Below are positions 39,301 through 51,552 of a stretch of 64,000 bases of DNA, piece after piece. The stretch lies in the NCBI GenBank assembly GCA_905183005.1, contig CAJJDO010000019.1, positions 1-64,000 of the forward strand, written 5' to 3'. Source of the stretch: Paramecium pentaurelia (taxonomy: Eukaryota > Ciliophora > Oligohymenophorea > Peniculida > Parameciidae). Every line of letters begins with the position of its first letter. Within the stretch, counting starts at the first letter, position 1. Made by a program: the position numbers and the translations under genes. Under the pieces are notes generated by a model. The model did not search any database, was not told the DNA's origin, and saw only the letters and a list, made by a program, of their open reading frames with translations.

Positions 39301-40146
39301 CATAGATATCTATAATTTGAAGTTAGAATTCTTCATTTTTAGTATGCATTAAGAAAAGTTTAAATATGGATGCCATTTATTCCAGATCAAATTTGTACTC
39401 TTTTGAAAGAGTAAATATTGGTATAATAAATTTTGCTGAAAATCGTTTTGCAATTATTAATCTTTCTATGACTTCTCTGCTAAAAGGGATTGATCCTTAT
39501 TTCAGTTACTCTTTAAGTATTGAGGTAATATTATTACTAAAATTAAACTAAATTTATATACTTATGAGATAGCTGACGGTTTTATTTATTGAATAAAGAT
39601 CTAGAACCTAAAAATTATCTAAATTCTTAAAGTATAGCCACTTCTTATAAGGCTTTATGGAATGCCATAATGAATTTAGGGTCACTTTTGTGTTACTCAA
39701 AACATTCATTTAAGAGCATCTCAATTGTGGTGTCTGAAAAAGGATAAGAACAAATCACTTATATAGTAATTTCCATTTACATTGTTTGATTAAAGAAGGA
39801 CTGTTGAAATTTTTTTGGGTTTTCAAACTTTATGAAATTTGTTTAATTCCTTCAGCAATCTTTTGTAATCTGACATAATCATCTTCTACTCCAAGCTAGT
39901 TATAGAAATAACTTATATTACAGCTTCTTCGAGAATCATAGTAAAGTATAAATAATAATTTATATTAGAGCTTTTTATAAAATTAAATATATAATCCAAA
40001 ATAGGTATCATTCATTTATCACACAATAATTTTACAAAGGTTGTAATAGCTTAAGAGGTTTACTTTAAATTTTTTTTAATTGACTATAGTGGACCTAATC
40101 TCTATTCAAAAATGTCAATTTATTCATGTAAATTATACCTTGACAT
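36396..40146 (-). CDS. Large unrecognised helical protein with an in-frame TGA
   Basis: A long run of coding sequence, roughly 1,150 residues, with several introns (e.g. near 39,930, 39,820, 39,570 and 38,870). It is mostly helical and Leu/Ile/Lys-rich, suggesting an armadillo-like or coiled-coil fold (e.g. EDDYVRLQKIAEGIKQIS, then SREVIERLIIAKRFSAKF). A Ser-rich central linker follows (SETESDSLSVSP). I do not recognise a family. The first 44 codons (MSRYNLHEQIDIF...) run into TGA at 40012-40014, which is followed at once by ATG and more of what looks like the same helical array. Either the gene starts at 40011, or the TGA lies in an intron I cannot see, or it is an error. The 3' end (36396) is also uncertain. 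Confidence 0.45.
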
Positions 40147-40205
40147 AGCAATAGATGTGAAAGATAACTTCAAATCTTCTTCTTAATTGATTTTTAAAAT
40201 TTTAT

Positions 40206-41074
40206 TCAACCTGTTAATTTAATTTTTTTCTATTATAATCATAATTTTTATTAAAATATACTTAATCAGCCATTTCTTTAATATCTAGAATTTCATTTTA
40301 AATTTTTAAATTCTCTAAGACTTCATTAGCATATATAATATCATCTAATAAAGAGATATTCAATTTATCAATTAATTTTTATTCTCCATTAATATTAACA
40401 AATTCTTTAACACTACATAATTTTTCAATATCAGATAATTCTACAAGTTCATCTTTACCATTCTTTAATAGAATTTTTCTAAGGTTTTTTCTTTTTTCAA
40501 CAATATTTCTAACTACTAAAAATAGTTTTCTTGAATTATTCAAATATTTCTTTTAGTAATAAATATAAATTTACTTATAATGAATCTAATTAATCTTTGA
40601 GTTTTCTAATCTATTCTGCAAATTCAGCAAATTTTTTATTTTAAGTATTTTCATATAGACCTGCTTTATAATTAGTGGTTTTTGGTTTTTTTTCATCTCT
40701 TTTAAATTTAAGTTTTGCTCTTTCATCATCAGTATAAATGTTTGCATCATTCTCTGTATTTGTATTAGTTTTAAAAAACTTAATTGATTATTATTTTGAT
40801 GATCCTTAATACTCTGTTGTTGCTCTTAATGTTTTTTATAATTAGATGGGTGATTTGCTTTAAGATAATCTGGGTAATTTTTCATTGGCAATAGGTATTA
40901 ATCTACTTGTATTAATTTACTAAGAGAAATGATATCAAATACTAATTTCTTTTATTTTTAATTAAATCTCTCTCTACTTAATGTCAGATTCCCTTCTATA
41001 TTTTATTATTCATTGATTTTTTCAAGTTGTTTAATTGCAGGCACTTATAATTAATATTCATGAAACGTATTCAT
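40206..41074 (-). CDS. Unrecognised 262-residue coiled-coil protein
   Basis: Three introns (23, 25 and 32 nt) give exactly 263 codons. The N-terminus MNTFHEYQLQVPAIKQLEKI is followed by a basic Ser/Gln-rich stretch and an acidic segment (NTENDANIYTDDERAKLKF). A coiled coil follows (AEFAEQIRKLKDQLDSLQ), then a helical C-terminal half (DIIYANEVLENLKIQNEILD). No family recognised. It starts 52 nt after the PDI stop on the same strand. Its own 3' end is ambiguous: another path would carry the frame on toward the TGA at 40012 and absorb the first exon assigned to the next gene. Confidence 0.5.
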
Positions 41075-41125
41075 ATTTTATTATAAAAAATAGGATTTAA
41101 ATTTATGAAATGAAAATACATACAC

Positions 41126-42654
41126 TCATAATTCTTCTACTCTATCAAGATCAACCCATTAATGTGAAGTGTTTTCTTTTAAAAATGAAATAAAATTGAC
41201 TTCATCTCTTCCACTATTATAATCAATAATTTAATCCTTCTATCCATTCTTCCAGAATTTAATTGTTGGGAATGATTCAATATTAACTCCTTCAATCTAA
41301 AAATAATAATATAAAAATACTTCATTAGCAGTAGCATCACATTTAGCAATTATGATATTTGGATTTACTAATAATTTCTTAGCTAAACCTTCATAAATAG
41401 GAGTCAATTATTTGCAATGTCCACACCAAGGAGCATAGAATTCAATCAAAACATCTTTATCATTATTAATCACTAAATCTCTGAAATTCTTGCCAACAAC
41501 AATTTTAACAGGATCATCATTAGTAGCAGGTACTTCTTCAGATTTCATATATCTATTTAATTTTCCATCAAAGAAATTTGTTAAAAATGTTCTTAATGAT
41601 TCAGTTGTAATTTCATCTTCAAATCTATATTTACCATTTCCTCCTAATTAATCATATAACATAATATTAGGAATATTAGTAGTACTAGCACCAATATATT
41701 CAGCTAATCTATGGAATAAACCAGATCCATCATTAGGTTTGGAGAATGAAAATTTGATTCTAAATAATTTATATATAATTATTACCTATCTTTAAATAAA
41801 CCAGCAACACTAGCAAAGGCATCAAATGCAGCAACACCTGCTTCAGAATCATCTGTGAATAAAATAACAGCATTATTTCTTTATTAGAAAATGATATTAA
41901 TTGCTTTATCATTGAATGGTAATATGATTGGATTTCCATAAATATTTATGAAATTTTCCAAATTTGATGTTGTCACTGATTAATCAAAATTATTTCTCTT
42001 CTCATCAAAGGATTTGAAAAGTACTATCTTACCACTTACATTATATTTCTCAGCTGATTCTGGATTGAATGTATGGGCAAATGTAACTTTATCATTTTGT
42101 TAAGCAACTTATTTGAATGTTTCAAAATCATTGTCATCTGATGATGTTCCAAAAAAGACAACAATAGGAGTGCTTGATACTCTTTCTAAGAATCTTTCTA
42201 AATCTTAAACTGAATTTAATTCTGTAGATGGAGGACCTGATTTCTTATTAATCCAAGCAACTATTTCACCTGATGTTCTTCCTCCTTCATAATCAGTTGC
42301 TTAACCATTTATGAAGAATTTTATTGTTGGATATCCTTAGATTGAGAATTTTTCAGCCACTGATGATTCAACTGTAGCATCAACTTTTGCCAAAGGCACA
42401 TAATTGTCTCCTCCTTATCTCTTTAATTCAGCTGCTGCAGCAGAATATTCAGGAGCCAATTACTTGCTTATATGATAATTTATTGATCAATACCAATGTC
42501 CACACCATGGTGCATAAAATTCAACCATAATGAATTTGAATGTATCGATAGCATCTTAAAATGTATCTGAGGTTAACACCATTACATTATCTTCTTCTTA
42601 AAATGCACACAAAGATGTAGCCAATAACAAGCTAATGAATAACAATGATTTCAT
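41126..42654 (-). CDS. Protein disulfide isomerase (two CGHC thioredoxin domains)
   Basis: A 483-residue ER protein with three introns (27, 26 and 24 nt). It has a signal peptide (MKSLLFISLLLATSLCA), then an a domain with FYAPWCGHCKQLAPEYS (CGHC at 51-54) and FSIQGYPTIKFF. Two redox-inactive b-type thioredoxin folds follow, then an a' domain with VLIEFYAPWCGHCKQLTPIY and ESFPTIKFWKNG. The a-b-b'-a' layout and length are those of classical PDI, which forms and reshuffles disulfides in secreted proteins. The C-terminus ends DRVEEL, a plausible but non-canonical ER-retention tail in place of KDEL/HDEL. The first intron (42467-42493) cuts the codon of the second CGHC cysteine. Confidence 0.93.
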
Positions 42655-43308
42655 AAATATGGAAATCTTTTTATTTAAAAATTCTTTAATGATATCAATT
42701 CAAATATAATAATTTACACAAAATTATTGAAATATTTTTTTAATTCATAATCCAAAAAATTAATATAATAATTTATCTAACTATTCATGTAATATTTTAT
42801 CAAAATACTACTATAATATATATGAGTCTAATCAATATATATATATATATAAATTATTTTATTTTTAAGTAGATTTAATTTATATAGAAAAGAATCTCTC
42901 TTTACAATCATTTTGAATAAATTAAAGTTAAACTTTTAAATTGATCATAAAATATCTGAATTATTTCATCTACTTTATATTAAATAAAATAAGAATTCAT
43001 ATTATTAAATTAAATTAATTGTTTTATTAAATGAAAGCTATAAAATGATATCTAAATATATACATATGTCTGTTATAATATATTATTGATAAATTAACAT
43101 TTAATGTGGATGTAATATAAAATTCAATATTAATTCCAAATATCTTAATAATTAATTCTCTTTAAAAGATTTATCATTAATAATAATTAAAAAGTTCTAT
43201 TAGATATTAATATGATTTAATATTCAAACCAAAAATTATATCTTTAGAATAATTAAATTATAATAATGCATATAAATTTGAATTAAAAACTATACATTAA
43301 AAGTGTAT
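42655..43308. other. Intergenic, AT repeats only
   Basis: About 650 bases between two minus-strand genes. It contains an (AT)n tract at about 42,835-42,852 and several TTAAT-type runs, with no open frame worth noting. The half next to 42,654 presumably carries the PDI promoter. Confidence 0.5.
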
Positions 43309-44121
43309 TCAGAATACTAAAGGTTTTTTTGTTTTTACAGATTACTTGTTATCAAAGGAATTAATAGAATTTCGTGATTATCTTGGTTGATTTCTCAATA
43401 TCATTTCAGTAGATCTTCTTTATTGTAAATTGATTGCTATTTCTTTTACACTTGGCTAGCGAGTTGAAACAGATTTTTAACTAAAAGTACCATCTTTAGA
43501 TTGTTTTTTATTTAACCCATTTATTTCTGTAAATGATTAATTATTTTATTTTTTATTATATTTAGCTTTATTCTATTTATCAGCTATTATTTTGAATGTT
43601 TTATTTGATTTCTTATTACCTAAAATATTTTTATTATATGGTTTTAATTTATTGGTAGTATTTGGATCAATTTAATTATTCTATTTAGAACTTTTGCAAT
43701 CAGATTTCTTAGATAATAATTAAGAAGAATCAAATTGTATATCATTTTTTTCTTATTAAGGTGTTGTAAGGTATTGCATAATATTTTATTAGCAAGATCT
43801 CAATGAACTTCTTTCTACTTATAATTATGCTATTTATTCAATTCTTTATTAATATCTATTAATTGCCAATTAAACATCAAATTATATAGACTTTAATAAT
43901 GTTTTTTCATCATCTTCAAATGAATGGATTGATTAGAGTTTTTCTAAGAATGAGCTTTTTCCTAATGAAATTCTTGATCCATTATCATTTTATATTGATT
44001 TTCCAATACTACAAGTCACAAATCCTTTAGCCTTGACTTTGATTAATTATTTTGAAAACTTTAATCTAATTTGTTCTAATTTATTTAAAGGAGGTTCAGA
44101 AATACTTTCTCTCTTTTTCAT
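43309..44121 (-). CDS. Unrecognised 270-residue polar protein
   Basis: An intronless frame of exactly 271 codons to a TGA at 43309-43311. It begins MKKRESISEPPLNKLEQIRL and is strongly basic and rich in Ser, Lys, Gln and Asn, with a short hydrophobic patch only (IKVKAKGFVTCSIG). There is a possible coiled coil around INRYQQRIEQIAQLQVERSS. The composition and repeated Ser/Lys clusters suggest a disordered, possibly phosphorylated protein; no domain is recognised. Confidence 0.55.
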
Positions 44122-44238
44122 AAAATACAGTGAATGTTTAAAAAAATAACGATTATAATTAATTAAATAAATTTATCGATAAAATTCATTTCATTAAATC
44201 AAAATCATACCCTAATTTATTAATCTCTCCTCTCACTC

Positions 44239-44964
44239 TCATTAATAATTTCTCTTTTTATTCTTTACCTTTTAAGAATTAATATGATTTTAGCTAATTT
44301 TATATAATTATAATTTATATACATTAGGTGGTTTAGTTTTATCTAAATTAGCATTGATGAAACATAATTAAATTTAATCTCCTTTAAGTATTATTTTAAA
44401 TAACCTTTATAAAGAATTCACACTCTTTACAAACATCTTATCATTCTTTAATTGTAAAATATACATATATCCATCAGTTATATAAATATATCTATAATCT
44501 GTAGAAAATAAAGATGTAAAAATTGATCTTCCATGTTTTGTTTTTTCTTTATTCATTGTGTATAAAATAGGCTCTTTAATTTCTATTACAGTTTTCTTTT
44601 CAAATTTATTTTGTTCAGGCATTTTCCTTTTATCTTTCCATTCAGGTTTGAATTTAATATTAATGTCCTAATAATCAAAATTTATGAATTTCGGATAAAC
44701 TTAAGCAACAACTTTTTTTTATTATTCATTAGTTGATTATTACATATCTTATTACTTTTGAACTTATTTTTATGATTAGACTTCTTATTTCATATTAGTA
44801 TTATTTGATTGATTTTAGTGAACTTCTTTTAATTCTTCTTCGTCTTCAATTACTAATTTTGAACTTTTCTCCTATTTCTCCTATAATTCTTCATCAGAAT
44901 CATGATGATTGTCAGCCTTAACCATGTTATAATCTTAATTTCCTGTGGAAATAGGGTTTTGCAT
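44239..44964 (-). CDS. Unrecognised 241-residue protein
   Basis: An intronless frame of 242 codons. The first ~95 residues are acidic then Gln-rich (EDEEELKEVHQ and runs of Q). The second half is structured, with alternating beta-like hydrophobics: VIEIKEPILYTM, SIFTSLFSTDYRYIYITDGY, YILQLKNDKMFVKSV. This resembles a small PH-like or WD-blade-like fold, but I cannot name it. The tail is basic (KVKNKKRNYQ). The start at 44964 (MQNPISTGNQ) is preferred over an in-frame ATG at 44925 because it extends the frame without a stop. Confidence 0.55.
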
Positions 44965-45587
44965 AATAATTTATATAATTTTTTAAGAAATTAATAAAAT
45001 TTCCAAAATTTAAAATAATCATAATTAAAAAGTTAACTAAACGTGATTTTGCTAGCTTCATAAATGAATTAAGTTATTGATTATATAGAATGATATCATT
45101 TTTGATTTTTGTTATCTTAATTTTTATAATCTTATATTTTAAGGTATTAAATAGATTTGTCAAAATGAATAATTAATTTATACAATTAGAAATATATTTA
45201 TAATATTTATGATACTCTATTTGAAATAATATATTTAACAATATTAATAAATTAATTATCCTTCAATTAATCATATTATATAAGTAATAGAAATAATTTC
45301 TGGATTTATATGTTCTAAATAATCTTAATTAATTCTTATTTGTATTTTAATTATAAATAAATTTATTATGCATATATGGTTTTACTAATGTAAATTATTT
45401 GATTGTTTCTTTGATTAATAAATTCTTTAAAAGAGATATTATTTAAATTCTTAAATTTGAATAATAATTATAAAGAATGCTTTATGAAAATCGGGTATAA
45501 GATTTGAATTTCTAGTTATAATATGATACTGATTTAACATATGTTGAATTTATAAATAATTAACTTTCTTATTAAAATTAATTGGAA
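44965..45587. other. Divergent intergenic / promoter region
   Basis: About 620 bases between divergent genes (unknown protein on minus, CDPK on plus). Very AT-rich with no coding frame; it should hold both promoters. No specific motif can be assigned. Confidence 0.45.
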
Positions 45588-47488
45588 ATGGGAAGTCAAT
45601 GCTGTAAAAATAATAACATTCGTTGTTAAGGTATATTAAGTTAAGATTGTACATAGAAGAAGTAATTTTATAAAATGAATAAACTGCGAATGCTTCTCCA
45701 AATCCTTTATAAAAAGTCTCACTTTCTTAATAAGGAAGTAAAAAAAGCTAAATTGAAGAGGATTAAATATTGGTTGAGTCTTAATAGCCAGGTTATGTTT
45801 TAGAAAGTGAAAATAACTAAGAGGTTGATTAATAAGAGGAGATGCCAAAAAAAGAGATTGAAGTAATAAAAAAGGAAGAATCTGTACCAATAATGAAAAC
45901 TGATAGTAGTTATATTTTTCATATTTTTAAAGGCAAGGAAGAAATAAAAAAAAAAATTGAACCTTAAGTACCAGGAGTAAGGATAAAACTAGGTCATGAT
46001 ATTTTTGTTAAACTTAAGGAAGGATCAATAGGGAGTCATTATAATTTTGGTAAAGTGTTAGGACAAGGTGCATTTGGAAAGGTTTGGAAAGTAACTCATA
46101 AAACTACTGGATTAGTAAGAGCTATTAAGTAATTAAAAAAAAGTTCATTAATAAAAGAGGATGAATAACGAATGTTTTCAGAAATGAACATTTTAAAGAA
46201 TCTAGACCATCCTCATATAGTAAAATTATTTGAACTTTATCAAGATGAAAATAATTATTATTTGGTTACTGAGTAAAAAATTTATATATTCGTTAGGTAT
46301 CTATCAGGAGGTGAACTATTTGATAGAATCAAAAAAATGTCATCCTTTAGTGAAAACATAGCTGCTGATTACATAAGATAAATCTTATTAGCTACAATGC
46401 ATTGTCATTAATAAAATATAGTACATCGTGATTTGAAACCTGAAAATGTAATATTTATAAGTGAAGATCCAAATTCCTAATTAAAAGTTATAGATTTTGG
46501 AACTTCTAGAAAATTTGACAATACAAAAGCTATGAGTAAAAGATTAGGAACAGTATTTCTTATATTATATTAAAGCCATATTATATTGCTCCTGAAGTAT
46601 TGAATCATTAATATAATGAAAAATGTGATATTTGGTCATGTGGAATCATTTTATATATACTTTTATGTGGTTATCCACCATTTTCTGGTAAGAGTGAAAA
46701 TTAAATTTTGGAAAGAGTTAAATTAGGAAAATTTACTTTTGATCGTAATTAATTAAATATATTTATAGCTGAGGATTGGGATTAAATTTCTAAAGAAGCA
46801 AAAGAATTCATTACTAAATTGTTAAGAATGGATCCAAATAAAAGATTATCAGCAAAATAGGCTCTTGATGATCCTTGGTTAGTTAAATATGCTCCCACAT
46901 CTTAAGTTAATAAAAGAGTTCTTGATAACATCAGATAATTTAGGGTATTTATGATATATATTAAAAATATAAAGGCTTAAACTATCTTAAAATAAGCTCT
47001 AATGTCATATATGATTACTTAAATGTCAACTTAAAAGGAAATATCAGAATTATAAAATGAATTTAAAAGACTTGATATAAATAATGATGGATTTCTATCT
47101 AAAGAAGAATTAATAAAAGGATATTAATAATTGAAATTAGATTATAAATATGCATAAGAAGAAGTGGATAGAATGATTGATATGATAGATATTAATAGAT
47201 CTGGAATGATAGATTTTTCAGAATTTTGTATGGCTGCAATAAATTAAGAAAAATTATTATCTGTTTAAAGAGTAGAGTAGGCATTTAAAATTTTTGATTT
47301 GGTAATTGATTTGTTAATTTTAAATATAGAATGGTGATGGATTCATCTCTAAATAAGAATTAGAATCTATAATGGGAGATCTTGGTGATGATGTTTGGAG
47401 CTAAATACTTTCAGATTGTGATGGTAATAATGACGGAAAAATCTCATATGAAGAATTCGTAAGAATGTTAAAGAATAAAAAACTTTGA
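45588..47488 (+). CDS. Calcium-dependent protein kinase (CDPK) with four EF-hands
   Basis: A 589-residue kinase with five introns (two ending AAG). It begins MGSQCCKN, a dual N-myristoylation/palmitoylation context, followed by a variable acidic leader of about 120 residues. Kinase motifs: GKVLGQGAFGKV (P-loop), LVRAIKQL (ATP lysine), VHRDLKPENV, IDFGTSR, GTPYYIAPEVL and CDIWSCGIILYILLCGYPPF. The C-terminal calmodulin-like part has four loops: DINNDGFLSKEE, DINRSGMIDFSE, DLNGDGFISKQE and DGNNDGKISYEE. All keep the first Asp and last Glu; position 3 is Asn in all four, a normal ligand. The join between kinase and EF-hands is the usual autoinhibitory helix. Expected to couple calcium transients to phosphorylation at membranes. 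Confidence 0.95.
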
Positions 47489-47896
47489 TTCTTATTAATA
47501 TATAATCGCTAGTTCTTCCTAACTTAATTTTAATATCTTTAAAATTATTAAATCAGTAAATATATTTCTTATGATATTATAATAATATTAATAATTTATT
47601 AATTCACTTTATTAAATATTATAAAATCAATAACTCAATTATAAGTAATTAAAATTTAATGAAATATTAATATTTGTTGGTATTTATAATGAGATTTATT
47701 TATGATTAAATTTATTATTAGAATTAGATGATAATAATAATCTAGTTAATATTATATAAATATATATATAAAATAATATGTTGTCATTTTAATTTAATTT
47801 AAATTAATATACATTTTTTAAAGATATTGAAGATTCTTTGCTGGAAAGTTTTATAATTCTAATAATAAAATTCTTAAGTTGAATTTTTAAATTCTC
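47489..47896. other. Intergenic, nothing seen
   Basis: About 400 bases between two plus-strand genes, with an AT run near 47,755-47,780. Presumed terminator of the CDPK gene and promoter of the TMEM16 gene. Confidence 0.5.
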
Positions 47897-50800
47897 ATGA
47901 ATTAAAGATAAAGTAGATTAAGCAAAATACATGCCTATACTTCTAAGCTCTCAATATAGTATTTTCATTAACTTATACCTGAAATAACACATAAAACAAG
48001 AAGATAAAAAAAATTAGATTAAATAGAAGAATATGTGTAGATTTATGAAATCTATTTGAAAATGCTTCTTGGATAAGATATTGGACGTGTAGATGAAAAA
48101 CGATTTTATACTCTCAACAATATTACATAATTAGATGATAATACAATAATGGAATTCGATTTACCAGAGGCAGTCATAAGGTATAATTTAATTTAATTTA
48201 TGAATTTTAAAGTCTTCCAAACCCAGATATGATTCCAGATGAATATGATTACAATATAAAGTAATTGGAAATTTTTGAATAAATTGTAAAGTCTCTTTAG
48301 ATTGATGATAAGTCAATGCACGATAAATTATTTATAAAAGCTATAGAAAATGCCTTTACTCACTTAGCTGATCGTAAAATATATTCGTTATTTGAATTAA
48401 AGACAAGAGGTTTAGAATCAAATCAACAATAATAAAGAAATACTTTGGTATTATTTGGAACTTCTTAATAATTATTTTAAAAATCTCCAGATAGAAGTCC
48501 AAATTCCATAATTCTTGTAGATAACAATCTCAATCAGATGAATAGAACATCAGATTTCCCTATTTATAAAAAGGAAGATCAATTGACTAAATTGGTTAAA
48601 AAGTTTAGAAATTATTTAAAAGATAACATCTCACATTATTAAGGCAGTTTAAATAATATCGCTGATTGTTTATAAATTGACATGTAGAAATTGGTATATG
48701 TTTAAAAGAAAGCATATAGCTAAGGAGAATATTTAAAACTATAAGGATAATCTTGGTATAGAACAAGGAATGAAACATCAGATATTTTGACTCTTATTAG
48801 AAATGCTTTGATAATTTAATTATCTAGAAAAGGATTCAATGTGAAATCATTTATATCTAAAAATGGATAAACTATTTATCTTTGTTTGTATATGACAGAA
48901 AAGATGCTTGAAATTGCTGCTGAAAATTTTGCTTTACCAAAGAAATTAAGCTTTTGTTTTACTGATCTTTTATCTTTAGAACCTGTGGATAAATAATATC
49001 GTCCTCTAAGATTGAATGGTAGATTATGGAGACCTGATGAATATAGTAATTCTTCTTATTTGGAATATTTAAGGCCCCTTATTATTGATTAAATAAAATA
49101 GATAAATTTCAAAAGATTAGCAAGAGAAGTAGGGTAAAGTGGTTTAAATATTGAATTATTTGAATATGGAAAATCTGATTTATATGGAGATTAGGATGGA
49201 CCAACTGATGAAGAATGGACAGCTTATTATAAATATTTAGTTCATTTAAATAAACATATATAAATTGAAAGAGATAAGAATCAAATAGATAGTGATATTG
49301 CTTTATGTATAGATGGTTAAAAGACAGTTGAATAACTGTATGGAATTAGAACTAATAGAAAAGATTAAATAAATTAATTTACTGATTTAAGTGAAGAAGC
49401 TTCTGAAAAAATTAGTGAAATGTATGATAAAGTAAGAGAATTAATAGATTTAACAAATAATATAAATTTGATAAATAATCTACCAAAATTAAAATCTATT
49501 AAATTAATCAAATAATAATAATTAGCTCATAATTATTTGAGTTTTTTTCAGGAAGCTCTAAAAGTTGCCAATTGTTCTTAACAATATTTAAAAACAATAT
49601 GGGATAGATATAATTAAAAACCTTTTGAATTATATGTTCCTTTTAAGATTAATTATATTGGTGAATCTTTAAAGAATATTGCTAAATACTAACTTAAATG
49701 GTGTAGATATATTAAAAATGAATAAAATTAAATTACATTGTTTCCTAATAATGAAAGATTGAAATTAGCATCTTCAGTTATTTCTTAAACAATTAATTTA
49801 AATACTTTAATTAATTTGTAATTTGTTAAACAAATATTCAGTTTACATGATTAATATGAATTATTTGGATATTGTAAAAGTATCTAAAAAGCTGTAAGTG
49901 AAGAAAAGCATAATTATAAGAAAAAACCTTTTGATATTGCAAGTGAATGGAATTTAGATTATTTACATCCATGGAATTCACCAACAGATAATATTTGTTT
50001 CTATTTTGGAGAGAAAGTTGGATTATATTTTGAATTTACTTCATACTTTATTAAATTTTCAACTCCTATGGCAGCTTTTGGATTGTTATTTAGTGTTTTA
50101 TTATATACATTATAGAATTACAATAATGATATATACACAGCTACTGTATCCATTTTTTCTATTTTAATTGTTCATTGGAATTCTTTTTAAACAGATTGTT
50201 GGCATTAATAATAATTAACTTTTAATCTTAAATATGGATAAAATAAAAATGTTAAAGAGAGTATTATACGTAGTTCATTTAAAGGTGAAAATGTAAGATC
50301 AATTGAAAATGATGTATTAAATTCAATAGGTGTTATACATTCTAAATTTATATAGAGATTGATTATCTCTATTTTTATATTAATATTTTTGATTGGATCA
50401 GATATTGGAAGAATAGTTGGATTATATTTTTTTAATTTATATTTAAAATCAAAATTAGATGAATTAGGAAATTAATTTTAATATTTTGAAGTAATAATTA
50501 CAGCTTCACTCAATTATTTTATTTAATTATTAATAAGTTAGTTTTATGAACAAATAGCTACTATTTTAACAGATTTTGAGAATTTCTAGACATCTTATCA
50601 ATATGAAACTAGTTATATTATCAAAAAATATACATTATATTGTTTCTCATAAGTTTTTCCATTATTAATGATTAGTTTTCTTAATTCTCCTTTATAATTA
50701 TATTGTAAAGAAGAAAATTGTAAACGTAATGTTGAATATTATTTTGGAACAACTATGATGTTAATGTTTTTAATGTAAGTGTTTAAATTTTTAAAGACCT

Positions 50801-51552
50801 TTTAAAATGAAATGGTGAAAAATCCATAAAAATTATATCCATATAATTATTAAAGTATGTGTGATTTTATTGAAATTTAAGAGTAAAGAATCCCTTTTTA
50901 AAAAAGTGTTGAAAAATATGGAAATATAGATGAATATATGGATTTCTTTTTGTAATTAACATTAACTAATATTTTTGGTTGTTTATTTCCATTTAGTATA
51001 ACTTTATTTTGGATTTGGAATATCTTATAAGTTTAGATATCTAAATTAAGACTTTTGTATATTTTCTAAAGACCTTGGCCAAAAGGAGATGGTTCATTAG
51101 GGATTTGGGATGATTTTTATTAGTTAATTAATTTTATTACACTTTTATGTAATACTGGATTAATTTGTATATATTATTATGATACATTGCAAGATTAAGT
51201 GATTATCCTATTTTTAGCATTATTGTTTTATAATTTTTTTATTAAATACCTTACTAATTCTATATTTGGAAATTCTCCAATTATTGTAGATTAAATAGTG
51301 AAAAGAAGTTAGTATATATTTAAAAGTAATGTTTAAAGTAAATCAAAATTAAATAGATTATCTTAAAAAGATAATAAATAAAATTATAAAGATGTCCTTT
51401 ATTTAAAGTATATGGATCATCTATATATCATTAATATGAACGTTTCGAAACTATTAGTTCTGAAGATGAAATAGCTGATTATTATACAAAGAATAGTAAA
51501 TAAATTTCGAAAAGATTAGTATATGAAGAAGAAATGTTTAATTTCAAGATGA
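47897..51552 (+). CDS. TMEM16/anoctamin channel or scramblase
   Basis: The first ~1,150 residues of a very large coding run. One 32-nt intron lies at 48181-48212. A long cytosolic N-terminus (about 680 residues) leads to HPWNSPTDNICFYFGEKVGL, matching the anoctamin entry motif (I/V)xxYFGEKI-LYF. TMEM16 signatures then follow in order: RSSFKGENVRSIENDVLNS; YEQIATILTDFENFQTSYQY (the LTxxEN-RT block); a Cys-containing loop; and a long helical pair ending DEYMDFFLQLTLTNIFGCLF, FPFSITLFWIWNILQ, and FQRPWPKGDGSLGIWDDFY. Family members are calcium-activated chloride channels or lipid scramblases. This frame ends at TGA 51550-51552, but coding character passes before then into another frame that runs to 56931. 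Confidence 0.82.

Noticed and set aside
36396..40146. Assignment as an Exo70-like exocyst subunit
   Set aside because: The first coiled-coil residues looked similar, but the following ~1,000 residues do not show the Exo70 C-terminal repeat, so the gene is left unnamed.
42835..42855. (AT)n tract as an origin or regulatory element
   Set aside because: Short simple repeat in an AT-rich spacer; nothing else supports a function.
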